A stretch of DNA of 36,525 bases from Clostridiaceae bacterium (GTDB lineage Bacteria; Bacillota; Clostridia; SK-Y3), in NCBI GenBank assembly GCA_012735465.1, contig JAAYHJ010000081.1:1-36525 (forward strand), given 5' to 3'. Positions 1 through 7,492 of the stretch are shown one piece after another. Position 1 is the stretch's first letter. The number at the start of each line of letters is the position of its first letter. The notes below the pieces were generated by a model that worked only from the letters and a program-made list of their open reading frames with translations, searched no databases and was not told where the DNA came from. The position numbers were made by a program, and so were the translations under genes.

Positions 1-74
1 GCTCCTCCTGGCATTAAGCCTATAATCATGACAAGGCTTAAAATTAATGATAGGATCCTTTTTCTTGCGGGCAT
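1..74 (-). CDS. Secreted protein, N-terminal fragment (signal peptide only)
   Basis: The minus strand opens with ATG at 74-72 and stays open to the window edge. The visible 24 codons begin MPARKRIL and continue as a hydrophobic stretch ending LMPGG, a classic Gram-positive signal peptide with a basic n-region and leucine/isoleucine-rich core. An AAGGAGAG ribosome binding site lies about 13 bases upstream, slightly far but purine-rich. A TTGACA / TACTAT promoter pair (253-281) reads toward it. The mature protein lies outside the window, so no function can be given. Confidence 0.6.
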   Translation of the reverse strand, partial: MPARKRILSLILSLVMIIGLMPGG

Positions 75-573
75 AATGTTAAATACACTCTCCTTTCTTC
101 TTGGATACTATTGTTGAAAGAGGACAATAAATATGTTCACAGGATAAGCTGGCCTTTACCACCTCCCATACCATCTATTGGGGAAATGCAAGATGATATA
201 TTATGCGACTACAATGTTGGATAATTAGATAATATATTACGTGTTTTATTTAATAGTAATTTTCTTAGAATTTATTGTCAATACGATTGAAATATCATCC
301 AAACTATTATAAAAAAGTCCAACTATACTGCTTACATATAGTGAATTATTATCTACTTTTTTCTTTTTTATCAATTAATTGGCGGCCAAATTATAAAAAA
401 TTGACAGCAAAAGAAGTACATAACAGATCCGTGATTTCTGATTTTCTCTAGACAAATTTACTAAAAAAAATTATAATAAAGTTGAATATTATAACTAATA
501 TTACAAAAATACATAAAAAATGTTGTAAAAAGTTCCACTGTTCGAATTGTAATAAATAAAAGGGGTTTCTCTT
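75..573. other. AT-rich divergent intergenic region, no gene
   Basis: About 500 bases separate the minus-strand secreted protein from the plus-strand cassette. Both neighbours read outward, so this must hold promoters for both directions. I can support the minus-strand promoter at 253-281. For the plus-strand operon I see TTGACA at 401-406 but no well-spaced -10, and no convincing alternative. The ribosome binding site AAAAGGGG at about 557-564 serves the ATG at 574. No RNA gene or riboswitch was recognised. Confidence 0.5.
253..281 (-). promoter_or_regulatory. Candidate sigma-A promoter for the secreted protein at the left edge
   Basis: On the minus strand a perfect TTGACA (-35, 281-276) is followed after 17 bases by TACTAT (-10, 258-253, 4 of 6 consensus). 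It would give a leader of roughly 170 bases before the ATG at 74. The leader contains a G/C-richer patch around 140-185 that I could not match to a known riboswitch. Confidence 0.4.
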
Positions 574-2427
574 ATGACCAAAAAAAACATAAAAAAGAGA
601 TTGTTTTTCAGCCTTGTCTTTTTTGTCCTTACTATGTTTTTTTTCATATTTCTTGAATTGTTTTTAAGATTGATTGGTTATGGATTTGATACGCGCATAT
701 TCGTTAAACCAAAATATATAGATGAAATATACATTGAAAATATATCATTTATAAACAAGTACAATCCAAAAGAAAACTGGATATCGGGCGATTTATCCCA
801 AATGCTTATCCGAAATGTTTTTGAAGCCGAGAAATCTGAAAATACATTAAGGGGTTTCGTTATAGGCGGATCATCTGCTCAAGGCTTCCCTTATGAATCA
901 AATCAATCCTTTAGCAAAATAACCGAACTTGCATTAAAACAAAGCGGGAAATATGAAAACGTGGAGATACTAAACCTCGGAGCCACTGCAATGTCAAGTT
1001 ATTATATAAAAGATGTGGCAAAAAAAGTATTAAAATATCGCCCCGATTTCATTGTGATCTATGGCGGACATAATGAATATTATGGAACAATCAGTTACAC
1101 AACAGGCGGCAATTATTATACAAAAAACCTATATTTACTGTTAAAAGAATCCCGAATATTCCAGCTTATCTTTAGCTTGATTGATTCTAATAATACGAAC
1201 GCATCCAATGACAGAGGCACCTTAATGACTGAACAGTTTAATAATAAAAAGGTGTTTAAGGATGGGGCAGTAGATAAAAAAGTAGCACAAGATTTTATCA
1301 GGAATATTGACGAAGTAGTAAGTATGTACTCTGCTAAGGATATTCCTGTGATAATCGTTGAGCCCGTATCAAATCTTTACGATATGCCTCCTTTTTCAGG
1401 AGAAAATGACGAGCAGTTTGAAGAATTCATTAAGAGATACCATGATGTAATTTTGGAAAATGACAGGGAAAAACTGCAGGAGATATATAATGAACGTCTA
1501 ACAGATAGTCGGTATAATACCAATGCCAATATCAAGTACCTTGATGCATTATGCAAAACTTTATTGGACGGCAAACCCTCACTGGACAGCTTTATAGAAG
1601 CAAAGGATTTTGACGGCATACCCTTTAGGGCAAGAAGTGAACTTGTTAATGCCCTCAAGGATTATTGCATGGAAAAATCAAGGGAATGTTCAAATCTTTT
1701 TTTCATTCCCTTTTCCGATTACTTGATAAGCAATTATGGTGAGGATATATTTGGAAACGATATATTCATAGACCATTTGCATTTTAATCAGAGAGGTCAG
1801 AGAATCTTAAGCAAGGCAATTGCAGAAAAATTAGCTGAAATATTCCACTTTGATGAAACCCAAATTAAAAGGATAAATGATTTCTACAGTAATGATAAAA
1901 AAATAGACAGTGCAATTTATTATCTCCCTGCATACAAGGTTGCAGTGGACTGGAGTTTAAAAAACCTTTTAGAAAATCCTCCTTATTCTAACATGCTCAT
2001 AAAATACAAGATTGATGAAGAAAACATTTATACTCCGGAAAATGAGATTGACAAAGAAATGCAAAAGCTTATGCAGGATACCATCGAAAATTATAATAAG
2101 AAAGAAGTAAACACATTATGGATTGCCAATCACTATATAAAAAACAATGACCCGGTTACAGCAAAGGATTATATCAATTCCGGAATATTTGTATTTCCGG
2201 GATCCTTTCTCTCTTATTATGCTGCTGCAAGGTACTACAGAATGGTTGACAATGACTTTGACAGGGCAAAAGGAGCATATATAAATGCCTACTTGTTATC
2301 GGAAAAACTCAGTCCTATTTACGATGAAATGAAAGAGTATTTTATAAGTGAAAATCAATCACAAATGATAGATGAGTTGGATCAAAAGTACGGTCCACCA
2401 AAGAAATGGTCTCAGGAGGTAAAATAA
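574..2427 (+). CDS. Membrane-anchored SGNH/GDSL-type hydrolase (SxtL-like)
   Basis: A 617-residue protein with one N-terminal membrane segment (about residues 10-35) and an extracytoplasmic SGNH-hydrolase fold. Block I is GGSSAQG (98-104), with Ser100 in the nucleophile position of the GxSxxxG pattern. Block III is GGHNEYYG (164-171), supplying the oxyanion Asn167. Block V is DHLH (400-403), supplying Asp and His. The last 150 residues are helical and TPR-like. SGNH enzymes add or remove acyl and similar esters on glycans and lipids; the substrate here is unknown. The start ATG follows AAAAGGGG. Its stop overlaps the next start (TAATG), so it is translationally coupled to the DUF5989-type peptide and lies in one operon with the carbamoyltransferase. 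A GDSL-lipase-like gene (sxtL) also accompanies carbamoyltransferase genes in saxitoxin clusters. The fold call is firm; the substrate is not. Confidence 0.8.
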   Translation: MTKKNIKKRLFFSLVFFVLTMFFFIFLELFLRLIGYGFDTRIFVKPKYIDEIYIENISFINKYNPKENWISGDLSQMLIRNVFEAEKSENTLRGFVIGGSSAQGFPYESNQSFSKITELALKQSGKYENVEILNLGATAMSSYYIKDVAKKVLKYRPDFIVIYGGHNEYYGTISYTTGGNYYTKNLYLLLKESRIFQLIFSLIDSNNTNASNDRGTLMTEQFNNKKVFKDGAVDKKVAQDFIRNIDEVVSMYSAKDIPVIIVEPVSNLYDMPPFSGENDEQFEEFIKRYHDVILENDREKLQEIYNERLTDSRYNTNANIKYLDALCKTLLDGKPSLDSFIEAKDFDGIPFRARSELVNALKDYCMEKSRECSNLFFIPFSDYLISNYGEDIFGNDIFIDHLHFNQRGQRILSKAIAEKLAEIFHFDETQIKRINDFYSNDKKIDSAIYYLPAYKVAVDWSLKNLLENPPYSNMLIKYKIDEENIYTPENEIDKEMQKLMQDTIENYNKKEVNTLWIANHYIKNNDPVTAKDYINSGIFVFPGSFLSYYAAARYYRMVDNDFDRAKGAYINAYLLSEKLSPIYDEMKEYFISENQSQMIDELDQKYGPPKKWSQEVK

Positions 2428-2585
2428 TGTCAAAGACTAAACTTATAAAAGAATTTTTTGAGTACATTTCTGAAAACAAAAAACTGTGGTTAATGCCCAT
2501 ATTCATACTGCTGGGACTTATAGCAATAGCCGTCCTGGTTTCCCAGTCCCAGGCTATAGCACCGTTCATTTATACATTATTTTAA
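2427..2585 (+). CDS. Small DUF5989-type (SxtK-like) membrane peptide
   Basis: A 52-residue ORF too short for common ORF cut-offs. It begins MSKTKLIKEF and has an amphipathic, charged first 20 residues, then one membrane helix starting at about WLMPIFIL and running to about residue 40, and a short hydrophobic tail. Its ATG overlaps the stop of the SGNH hydrolase by one base (TAATG) and is preceded by a strong AGGAGGT site at 2414-2420; the carbamoyltransferase follows within 20 bases. Small single-helix proteins of this kind (DUF5989, SxtK in saxitoxin clusters) typically sit beside O-carbamoyltransferases and SxtJ proteins. The function is unknown; a role as membrane anchor or adaptor for the carbamoyltransferase is my inference. 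Confidence 0.75.
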   Translation: MSKTKLIKEFFEYISENKKLWLMPIFILLGLIAIAVLVSQSQAIAPFIYTLF

Positions 2586-2603
2586 GGATAAGTGGGTGTG
2601 GTT

Positions 2604-4424
2604 ATGAAAGACAGGTTCATACTTGGGATATCAGCCTACTACCATGATTCCGCAGCTGCTATCCTAAGAAACGGAGAAATAATTGCTTGTGCTGAGGAAG
2701 AACGATTCACACGCAAAAAAGGAGATTATAGTTTTCCTATAAATGCTGTCAATTACTGCTTAGACGAAGCAGGAATAGACGCTGATGACTTGGACCATGT
2801 TGTTTTTTACGATAAACCGGTGTTGAAATTTGATAGAATCATTGCTTCTTATATCCACTCTGCTCCCAGGGGACTTGCTTCTTTTCTGAAAGCAATCCCC
2901 CTTTGGCTTAAGAGCAAGCTTTGGGTGGAAGATATAATACGCAAAGAATTAAAATACAATAAGCATATACTTTTTACAGAACATCACCAGTCCCATGCTG
3001 CAAGTGCCTTTTTCCCTTCGCCCTTTGAAGAAGCGGCAATAATAACGGTGGACGGAGCAGGTGAATGGGCTACCACTACCATAGGTTTAGGTTCTGGAAA
3101 CAGCATTAAGTTGATAAAAAAAATTGATTTTCCCCATTCCCTTGGACTCCTTTATTCCGCTTTTACTTATTACTGCGGCTTTAAGGTCAATTCGGGAGAA
3201 TATAAATTGATGGGCCTTGCTCCCTATGGCACACCAAGGTACCTGGACCTGATTAAAAAAGAAATTATATCGGTTGAAAAAGACGGTTCGTATATCTTAA
3301 ATGAAAAGTATTTCAACTATATATCAGGTTTAAAGATGATAAGCCGCAAATTTCAAAAGCTCTTTGGGATGAAAGCGCTGAAACCTGATGAAAAGCCCAC
3401 CCAGTTCTACATGGACATAGCTGCTTCAATACAAGCGCTGTTCAATGAGATAATGGTAAAAATAGCAGTTGAGGCAAGAAAAACTACAGGTTTATCAAAC
3501 CTTTGCATGGCCGGCGGTGTTGCATTAAACTGTGTTGCCAACGAAAGAATCCTGAAGGAAGCAGGGTTTGACAATGTATGGGTACAGCCTGCTGCCGGGG
3601 ATGCGGGAGGTGCACTGGGCGCAGCCCTATATGTGCACTACAGCTACCTTAATAATGAAAGAAAAGCCGATGGAATAAACGATTTTCAGAAAGGCTCATA
3701 CCTGGGTCCTTCCTATTCGGATGATGAAATAGAAAGTATTTTGAATAAATTTAATGCCTCTTATAGAAGGGTAAGCAAAGATGAATTAATAAAATTAGTA
3801 GCTTCGGAAATTGCCAGCCAAAAAGTAGTGGGATGGTTCCAGGGACGTATGGAATTTGGCCCCAGGGCTTTAGGAAACAGGTCAATACTTGGTGATGCAA
3901 GGTCCAGTGACATGCAGACTGTAATGAATCTAAAAATTAAATTCAGGGAATCCTTCAGACCCTTTGCTCCTTCGGTACTTGAAGAAGATAAGGAAGAATA
4001 TTTTGAAATGGACAGGCCGTCACCTTACATGCTCTTTACTGCCCAGGTTAAGAAGGACAAGTTGCTCAATGCAAATACCTCCGGTATAAGCGGAATGGAC
4101 CTGTTAAAAGTCAAAAGGTCCGTAGTCCCTGCCATTACCCATGTTGATAATTCTGCAAGGCTTCAAACGGTTTCAAAAGATACAAACCCATTATATCATA
4201 GCCTGCTTTCCGAATTTAAAAGATTAACGGGATGCCCGGTTATTATTAATACATCTTTTAATGTTAGGGGCGAACCCATCGTTTGCTCCCCGGAGGATGC
4301 TTATTTATGTTTTATGGGTACCAATATAGACGTTCTTGCCATAGGAAGTTTTATTCTTTACAAGGAAGAACAACCAAAAAATTTGGAGTTGAGCAAATGG
4401 AAAAAAACATTAATAAAGGATTGA
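2604..4424 (+). CDS. O-carbamoyltransferase (NodU/TobZ/SxtI family)
   Basis: About 606 residues, the usual size of NodU/CmcH/TobZ enzymes, which transfer carbamoyl from carbamoyl phosphate through a carbamoyl-adenylate to a hydroxyl of a sugar or natural product. The N-terminus reads ILGISAYYHDSAAA, typical of the family. The Kae1-like domain has HHQSH (127-131), VDGAGE (149-154), GGVALNC and the GDAGGALGAAL glycine loop. The C-terminal YrdC-like domain has FGPRALGNRS, FRPFAPS and NTSFNVRGEP. The start is uncertain: in-frame GTG codons occur at 2592 and 2598 and ATG at 2604. I chose ATG because it gives the family-typical N-terminus, although the AGGA at 2585-2588 suits the GTG at 2598. The SxtJ-type gene overlaps its 3' end. 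The acceptor is unknown; an envelope or exopolysaccharide glycan is inferred. Confidence 0.9.
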   Translation: MKDRFILGISAYYHDSAAAILRNGEIIACAEEERFTRKKGDYSFPINAVNYCLDEAGIDADDLDHVVFYDKPVLKFDRIIASYIHSAPRGLASFLKAIPLWLKSKLWVEDIIRKELKYNKHILFTEHHQSHAASAFFPSPFEEAAIITVDGAGEWATTTIGLGSGNSIKLIKKIDFPHSLGLLYSAFTYYCGFKVNSGEYKLMGLAPYGTPRYLDLIKKEIISVEKDGSYILNEKYFNYISGLKMISRKFQKLFGMKALKPDEKPTQFYMDIAASIQALFNEIMVKIAVEARKTTGLSNLCMAGGVALNCVANERILKEAGFDNVWVQPAAGDAGGALGAALYVHYSYLNNERKADGINDFQKGSYLGPSYSDDEIESILNKFNASYRRVSKDELIKLVASEIASQKVVGWFQGRMEFGPRALGNRSILGDARSSDMQTVMNLKIKFRESFRPFAPSVLEEDKEEYFEMDRPSPYMLFTAQVKKDKLLNANTSGISGMDLLKVKRSVVPAITHVDNSARLQTVSKDTNPLYHSLLSEFKRLTGCPVIINTSFNVRGEPIVCSPEDAYLCFMGTNIDVLAIGSFILYKEEQPKNLELSKWKKTLIKD

Positions 4425-4813
4425 GAGAAGATGAAATAAAAAAATTAAAAAAGTTTGGATATTCCTTTTCACTGGGTATGGCAATACTGTTTGCAATATC
4501 GACGTGGAAAAATTTTGTTCTGCCTTTCAGGGTAATTGTTTCAATCCTATTTGCCTATCACCTTTTTGGTGCGTTTTTTTGCTATAAATTTCTTTATCCG
4601 ACCTACGTTTTGACTTCATTCATTGGAAAAATTATAGGAAACCTATTTACAGTGGTAATTTTTACTGTAGTATTTTATTTGTTATTTACTCCTATATCAA
4701 TAATATTAAGACTGTTTAAAAAAGATGTAATTAAAAATAATTCTGTTTCACCCCAGTGGATTATGATACCGGACAAACAAAATGATCCAAAAAGGGTAGA
4801 ACGAATGTTTTAA
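4397..4813 (+). CDS. SxtJ-type membrane protein
   Basis: A 138-residue protein. A cytoplasmic, lysine-rich N-terminus is followed by two or three membrane segments (around FSLGMAILFAIS, VIVSILFAYHLFGAFF and FTVVIFTVVFYLLF) and a short polar tail. SxtJ-family proteins are found next to O-carbamoyltransferases and DUF5989 peptides; their biochemical role is not established. The frame is open upstream to 4283, but that part lies inside the carbamoyltransferase gene and lacks a site. The ATG at 4397 has GGAG about nine bases upstream and overlaps the carbamoyltransferase end by 28 bases, indicating coupled translation. It is the last gene of the plus-strand cassette, followed by a hairpin at 4812-4831. 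Confidence 0.75.
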   Translation: MEKNINKGLREDEIKKLKKFGYSFSLGMAILFAISTWKNFVLPFRVIVSILFAYHLFGAFFCYKFLYPTYVLTSFIGKIIGNLFTVVIFTVVFYLLFTPISIILRLFKKDVIKNNSVSPQWIMIPDKQNDPKRVERMF

Positions 4814-4831
4814 GGGAGCATAAGCTCCCTT
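4812..4831 (+). terminator. Hairpin at the end of the carbamoylation cassette
   Basis: AAGGGAGC (4812-4819), loop ATAA, GCTCCCTT (4824-4831) make an 8-bp stem starting in the stop codon of the SxtJ-type gene. The T-run after it is short (TTTCG), so termination may be incomplete. It lies between convergent genes and may serve both. Confidence 0.55.
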
Positions 4832-4873
4832 TCGTCTGATTAGTGATACTTTTTACATTTGTTTTCTATTGTA

Positions 4874-6448
4874 TCAGCGCGGGTCATATCCCACTACCGT
4901 CCAGATGCCTGTCTCATCCTGTCGTATAAGCCTCTTTAAATAAACCTGCTTAATGGGACCGTCGGAAACTTCAACCACCGCTTCAACTGAATTGTTTTCT
5001 TTTATTTTAAACGAAGGCATGGATATCTGAGGCTCTCCTTGAATCCCTTCAGGAGTCACCATTAAATTAACAAAGGTAAGAGATACCTGCAGGGGATCAA
5101 GCTGCCATGGACTACTTCCTCTGTCCACCTGTTGCTGATTTGCTTTTACAACTTCTTCATCTACCGGCACCTTCACCTTTGCTTTTTCCACAAGGCTTTG
5201 GCTTGTATCCGGCAGGCTGAGGTCGCCTGCAATCTGACGTGCCAGTTCCACCCGTTTGGGTCCTTCAACCTGTATTTCAATGCCATCTTGCCTCCACCTC
5301 AATCTTTCCTGCCATACTTCCAATGGGTTACCGGCAGCAGTCCCCAGAGCCGAACCGGCAACAGGTTCAAAAGTATCCCCGGGAGTGCTTTCCACAATTG
5401 TGGTATCCCCATAATCCAATACTATCCTGTCTTTAAAGGCAAAAATTCGGGCTGGTGGTTCCTGCGTCAGCAAAGGTGTAAAACGGCTGATTGCAGCTGC
5501 TTCTTCTATGGTAGCCACCTGCTGCCCCGGGTCATTATTCACTATTCTATACCCTTCAGGCAATTTATAATCAAATATTTCAGCATCAATCTCAGTGTTT
5601 GGCTCAAAGCTTACAAAAGTATATGTGGTCTGCAACGCATTTTGCATGGCCGTCTCAAGCTGTATGGGCAAATTAGTTTCCGAATCAACCCATAAATAGT
5701 ATTCCAGGCCCCCGGGCGGAGAAATTTTAACCTTGGTTGTTTCCCGGCCAGCAATAATCTCCGAACCAATAATCTCGTGAGGATATTCCCTTGCTCTTTT
5801 AGCTTCATCCCGCAAGTCAAAACTATTTCGGGTGGGGTCCGGTACAAGGGGCAATATGGCTACCTCCTTGTCCTGATGGCTAACCTGCCACTTCTGCTCT
5901 CCATTGTTTACAGTTAAGGTGCCATCGCTCTGTTTTATGGCATATTTTTCGCCTTCTGTCCAAATTTCTGCGCGTCGGACAAGCCATTCTTTTCCTTCTG
6001 CATTTCTTGAGCGCATTTCAAGTATACCATGATAATTGTAAAGCCGGTTTATTGCTTTCTCCATAGCATAAACTACATCTTTATTAGACAATCCGGACCA
6101 GCTAAATAATACGGCAAATATTATCAAGCCAGCCGCCAATGCTGCTGCAGCCGGAAGAATCCTTCGGACTACGGAGCTTGCTGTTGTCCTTTTACCATAT
6201 GTTCTTTTGTCGGAGTTGTAAGTGGGATCATTTTTATAAACCTCGCCATATATAGCTTTAGCCAATCTTTGCGGATACCCTTGATCGGGCATTTCCGCTT
6301 CCTTTAATGAACGTAACAGTCTAGCCGTTTTTAATAACTTTTCAATTTCCTCATCATCAACAGTTCCAAATTTTTTCTCGGGCTCTTGTTCCTCATTTAA
6401 GGCATCAATATAGTCCGAAAGCTTTTGTTCAGGATTAAAATTTGTCAA
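4874..6448 (-). CDS. Transmembrane anti-sigma factor with RseB/LolA-like sensor domain
   Basis: A 524-residue protein encoded directly downstream of an ECF sigma factor gene (gap 14 bases). Residues 1-95 are cytoplasmic, acidic then basic, and presumably bind the sigma factor; I do not see a zinc-binding HxxxCxxC motif. A single membrane helix spans about 97-117. The outside part (about 120-300) resembles the MucB/RseB and LolA type of beta-sheet lipid-binding domain: it includes YNYHGILEMRS, GRETTKVKISP, YYLWVDSETNLPI and YKLPEGYRI. A further C-terminal domain (about 310-524) is DUF4367-like. It starts with TTG behind AGGAGGGAG. Expected role: hold the sigma factor at the membrane and release it on an envelope signal. 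That the sensor and anti-sigma are one chain is visible; the signal is unknown. Confidence 0.75.
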   Translation of the reverse strand: MTNFNPEQKLSDYIDALNEEQEPEKKFGTVDDEEIEKLLKTARLLRSLKEAEMPDQGYPQRLAKAIYGEVYKNDPTYNSDKRTYGKRTTASSVVRRILPAAAALAAGLIIFAVLFSWSGLSNKDVVYAMEKAINRLYNYHGILEMRSRNAEGKEWLVRRAEIWTEGEKYAIKQSDGTLTVNNGEQKWQVSHQDKEVAILPLVPDPTRNSFDLRDEAKRAREYPHEIIGSEIIAGRETTKVKISPPGGLEYYLWVDSETNLPIQLETAMQNALQTTYTFVSFEPNTEIDAEIFDYKLPEGYRIVNNDPGQQVATIEEAAAISRFTPLLTQEPPARIFAFKDRIVLDYGDTTIVESTPGDTFEPVAGSALGTAAGNPLEVWQERLRWRQDGIEIQVEGPKRVELARQIAGDLSLPDTSQSLVEKAKVKVPVDEEVVKANQQQVDRGSSPWQLDPLQVSLTFVNLMVTPEGIQGEPQISMPSFKIKENNSVEAVVEVSDGPIKQVYLKRLIRQDETGIWTVVGYDPR

Positions 6449-6462
6449 TATTCTCCCTCCTT

Positions 6463-7008
6463 TTAAATACCTTCCAAAAGATTGGTTTCCAATAACTTGG
6501 ATAAAGTTTGTAATGCTCTATATTGCGACGTGCGAACCGCAGCCTCGGTTTTACCTATCAGCTTTGCAGTTTCAGCTACCGAGTATCCTTTGATAATTCG
6601 CAAATCAAGGACAGCCCTTTGGTCCTCATTTAATTTTTCTAATGCAGCTTTAATCAGCAAACGCTGAGCAACAATATTTTGTTGATCCATGCTTGTAATG
6701 CTTTCAAGATTTATTTCCTTAATATCCAAAGCCACTCCACGGCGTTTTTGCTTACGCCATCGATCGCGTATTATGTTTAAAGATACCATTTTCATAAACC
6801 CTAGAAAATTTTCTTCAGGCACTTTGTTTTCTTTCATGTACTTAAATGTTTTTATATAGCTTTCTTGAGTTATATCCTCTGCTTCTTCACGGTTTTGTAC
6901 TTTATAATAAACAAAGCGATAAAGAGATTCCCAGGTCTCTGTGCATATCTGTTCTATAGCTTTCAGGTCTCCTTCTTTTGCTCTTTTAAATTTTTCTGTA
7001 TCTATCAC
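6463..7008 (-). CDS. ECF-type RNA polymerase sigma factor
   Basis: 181 residues, the standard length for group 4 (ECF) sigma factors. Region 2 is seen at about 24-85 (YRFVYYKVQNREEAEDITQE, then TFKYMKEN and IIRDRWRKQKRR). Region 4 follows at about 118-170 (LNEDQRAVLDLRIIKGYS, VAETAKLIGKTEAAVRTSQY), with its helix-turn-helix. Region 3 is absent, as expected. The start is GTG at 7008-7006 with AAGGTG eight bases upstream. The anti-sigma gene follows within 15 bases. A TGTAAC-N17-CGTTTT promoter just upstream has the shape of an ECF-dependent promoter, suggesting autoregulation. Confidence 0.92.
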   Translation of the reverse strand: MIDTEKFKRAKEGDLKAIEQICTETWESLYRFVYYKVQNREEAEDITQESYIKTFKYMKENKVPEENFLGFMKMVSLNIIRDRWRKQKRRGVALDIKEINLESITSMDQQNIVAQRLLIKAALEKLNEDQRAVLDLRIIKGYSVAETAKLIGKTEAAVRTSQYRALQTLSKLLETNLLEGI

Positions 7009-7054
7009 AAGTTTTGCACCTTCTTCCCCAACCGGTTGTTTTTATTCACTTATT

Positions 7055-7083
7055 AAAACGAAAAAGCTGCCTGAAATGTTACA
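7055..7083 (-). promoter_or_regulatory. Candidate ECF-type autoregulated promoter of the sigma/anti-sigma operon
   Basis: On the minus strand TGTAAC (-35, 7083-7078) is followed after 17 bases by CGTTTT (-10, 7060-7055). Known ECF promoters such as those of Bacillus sigma-W carry TGAAAC and CGTA in this arrangement. Transcription would begin near 7047, giving a leader of about 40 bases with the AAGGTG site. This is a motif match by eye, not demonstrated. Confidence 0.5.
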
Positions 7084-7173
7084 AGAAAGTTTTGTATATT
7101 TCTTAATAAAAATAGAAGAAGTAGGATATGTAAATTGCATACCTATACAACACCGCAAAATTGGCAGCTCATA

Positions 7174-7209
7174 AAAAAAGCATCCCGCTTCTGACAGGAT
7201 GCTTTTTTA
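7174..7209 (-). terminator. Rho-independent terminator, bidirectional form
   Basis: AAAAAAGCATCC (7174-7185) pairs with GGATGCTTTTTT (7198-7209) around a 12-base loop. Read on the minus strand the stem ends in a T-run. It stands upstream of the sigma factor promoter and about 285 bases past the end of the subtilase gene, insulating the two units. Confidence 0.8.
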
Positions 7210-7341
7210 TACTATTCAACTAGAGAAATAACACCTAATAACAACGATTAATTTTTATGTATGCCAAGAATATAAGTTTCAATAGTAAAACTGAAAATCA
7301 GGATATTAACCTTTCCTATGATACCTGCTATTATGTCAAAT

Positions 7342-7408
7342 ATTTTTTATTATTGGAATTAAATTTCATATCTTGAGATATCTTGAAGTATTTTAATAAA
7401 AATTACCG
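7342..7408. repeat. Diverged intergenic repeat, copy A
   Basis: This 67-base AT-rich block aligns with 10304-10370 by eye at roughly three quarters identity, including an identical 14-mer ATTTTTTATTATTG at one end and shared TTGAAG and AAATTTCA segments. Each copy lies about 85-110 bases past the 3' end of a secreted-protein gene. On the minus strand, TTGACA (here) or TTAACA (copy B) follows directly. Confidence 0.4.
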
Positions 7409-7492
7409 ATATAGATGTTGTACTTACTATGGAGCGGGATTACAACGGATCCCGCCCCAACTATTGAAAAAGAGCCTGTTTTTTATGACCTT

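Larger units (their letters stand above)
7009..7492. other. Intergenic region between subtilase and sigma factor genes
   Basis: No coding gene is supported here. From right to left it holds a GC-rich hairpin (GCGGGAT 7434-7440 / ATCCCGC 7449-7455) without a T-run, an AT-rich block at 7342-7408 that resembles 10304-10370, the terminator at 7174-7209 and the candidate ECF promoter at 7055-7083. The remaining sequence, about 7210-7340, shows nothing recognisable. Confidence 0.5.

Noticed and set aside
4283-4396. Upstream extension of the SxtJ-type frame
   Set aside because: It lies inside the carbamoyltransferase gene, has no ribosome binding site, and the ATG at 4397 has one.
574-4813. A saxitoxin biosynthesis cluster
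   Set aside because: Only the I/J/K/L-type accessory families are present; no polyketide-like SxtA, amidinotransferase or oxygenases are nearby.
5132-5695. 187-codon plus-strand open frame opposite the anti-sigma gene
   Set aside because: Antisense to a clear gene; the translation is Cys/Phe/His-rich with no recognisable domain.
7434-7455. GC-rich hairpin after the subtilase gene as its terminator
   Set aside because: The stem is good but no T-run follows on the minus strand; kept only as a hairpin in the intergenic note.
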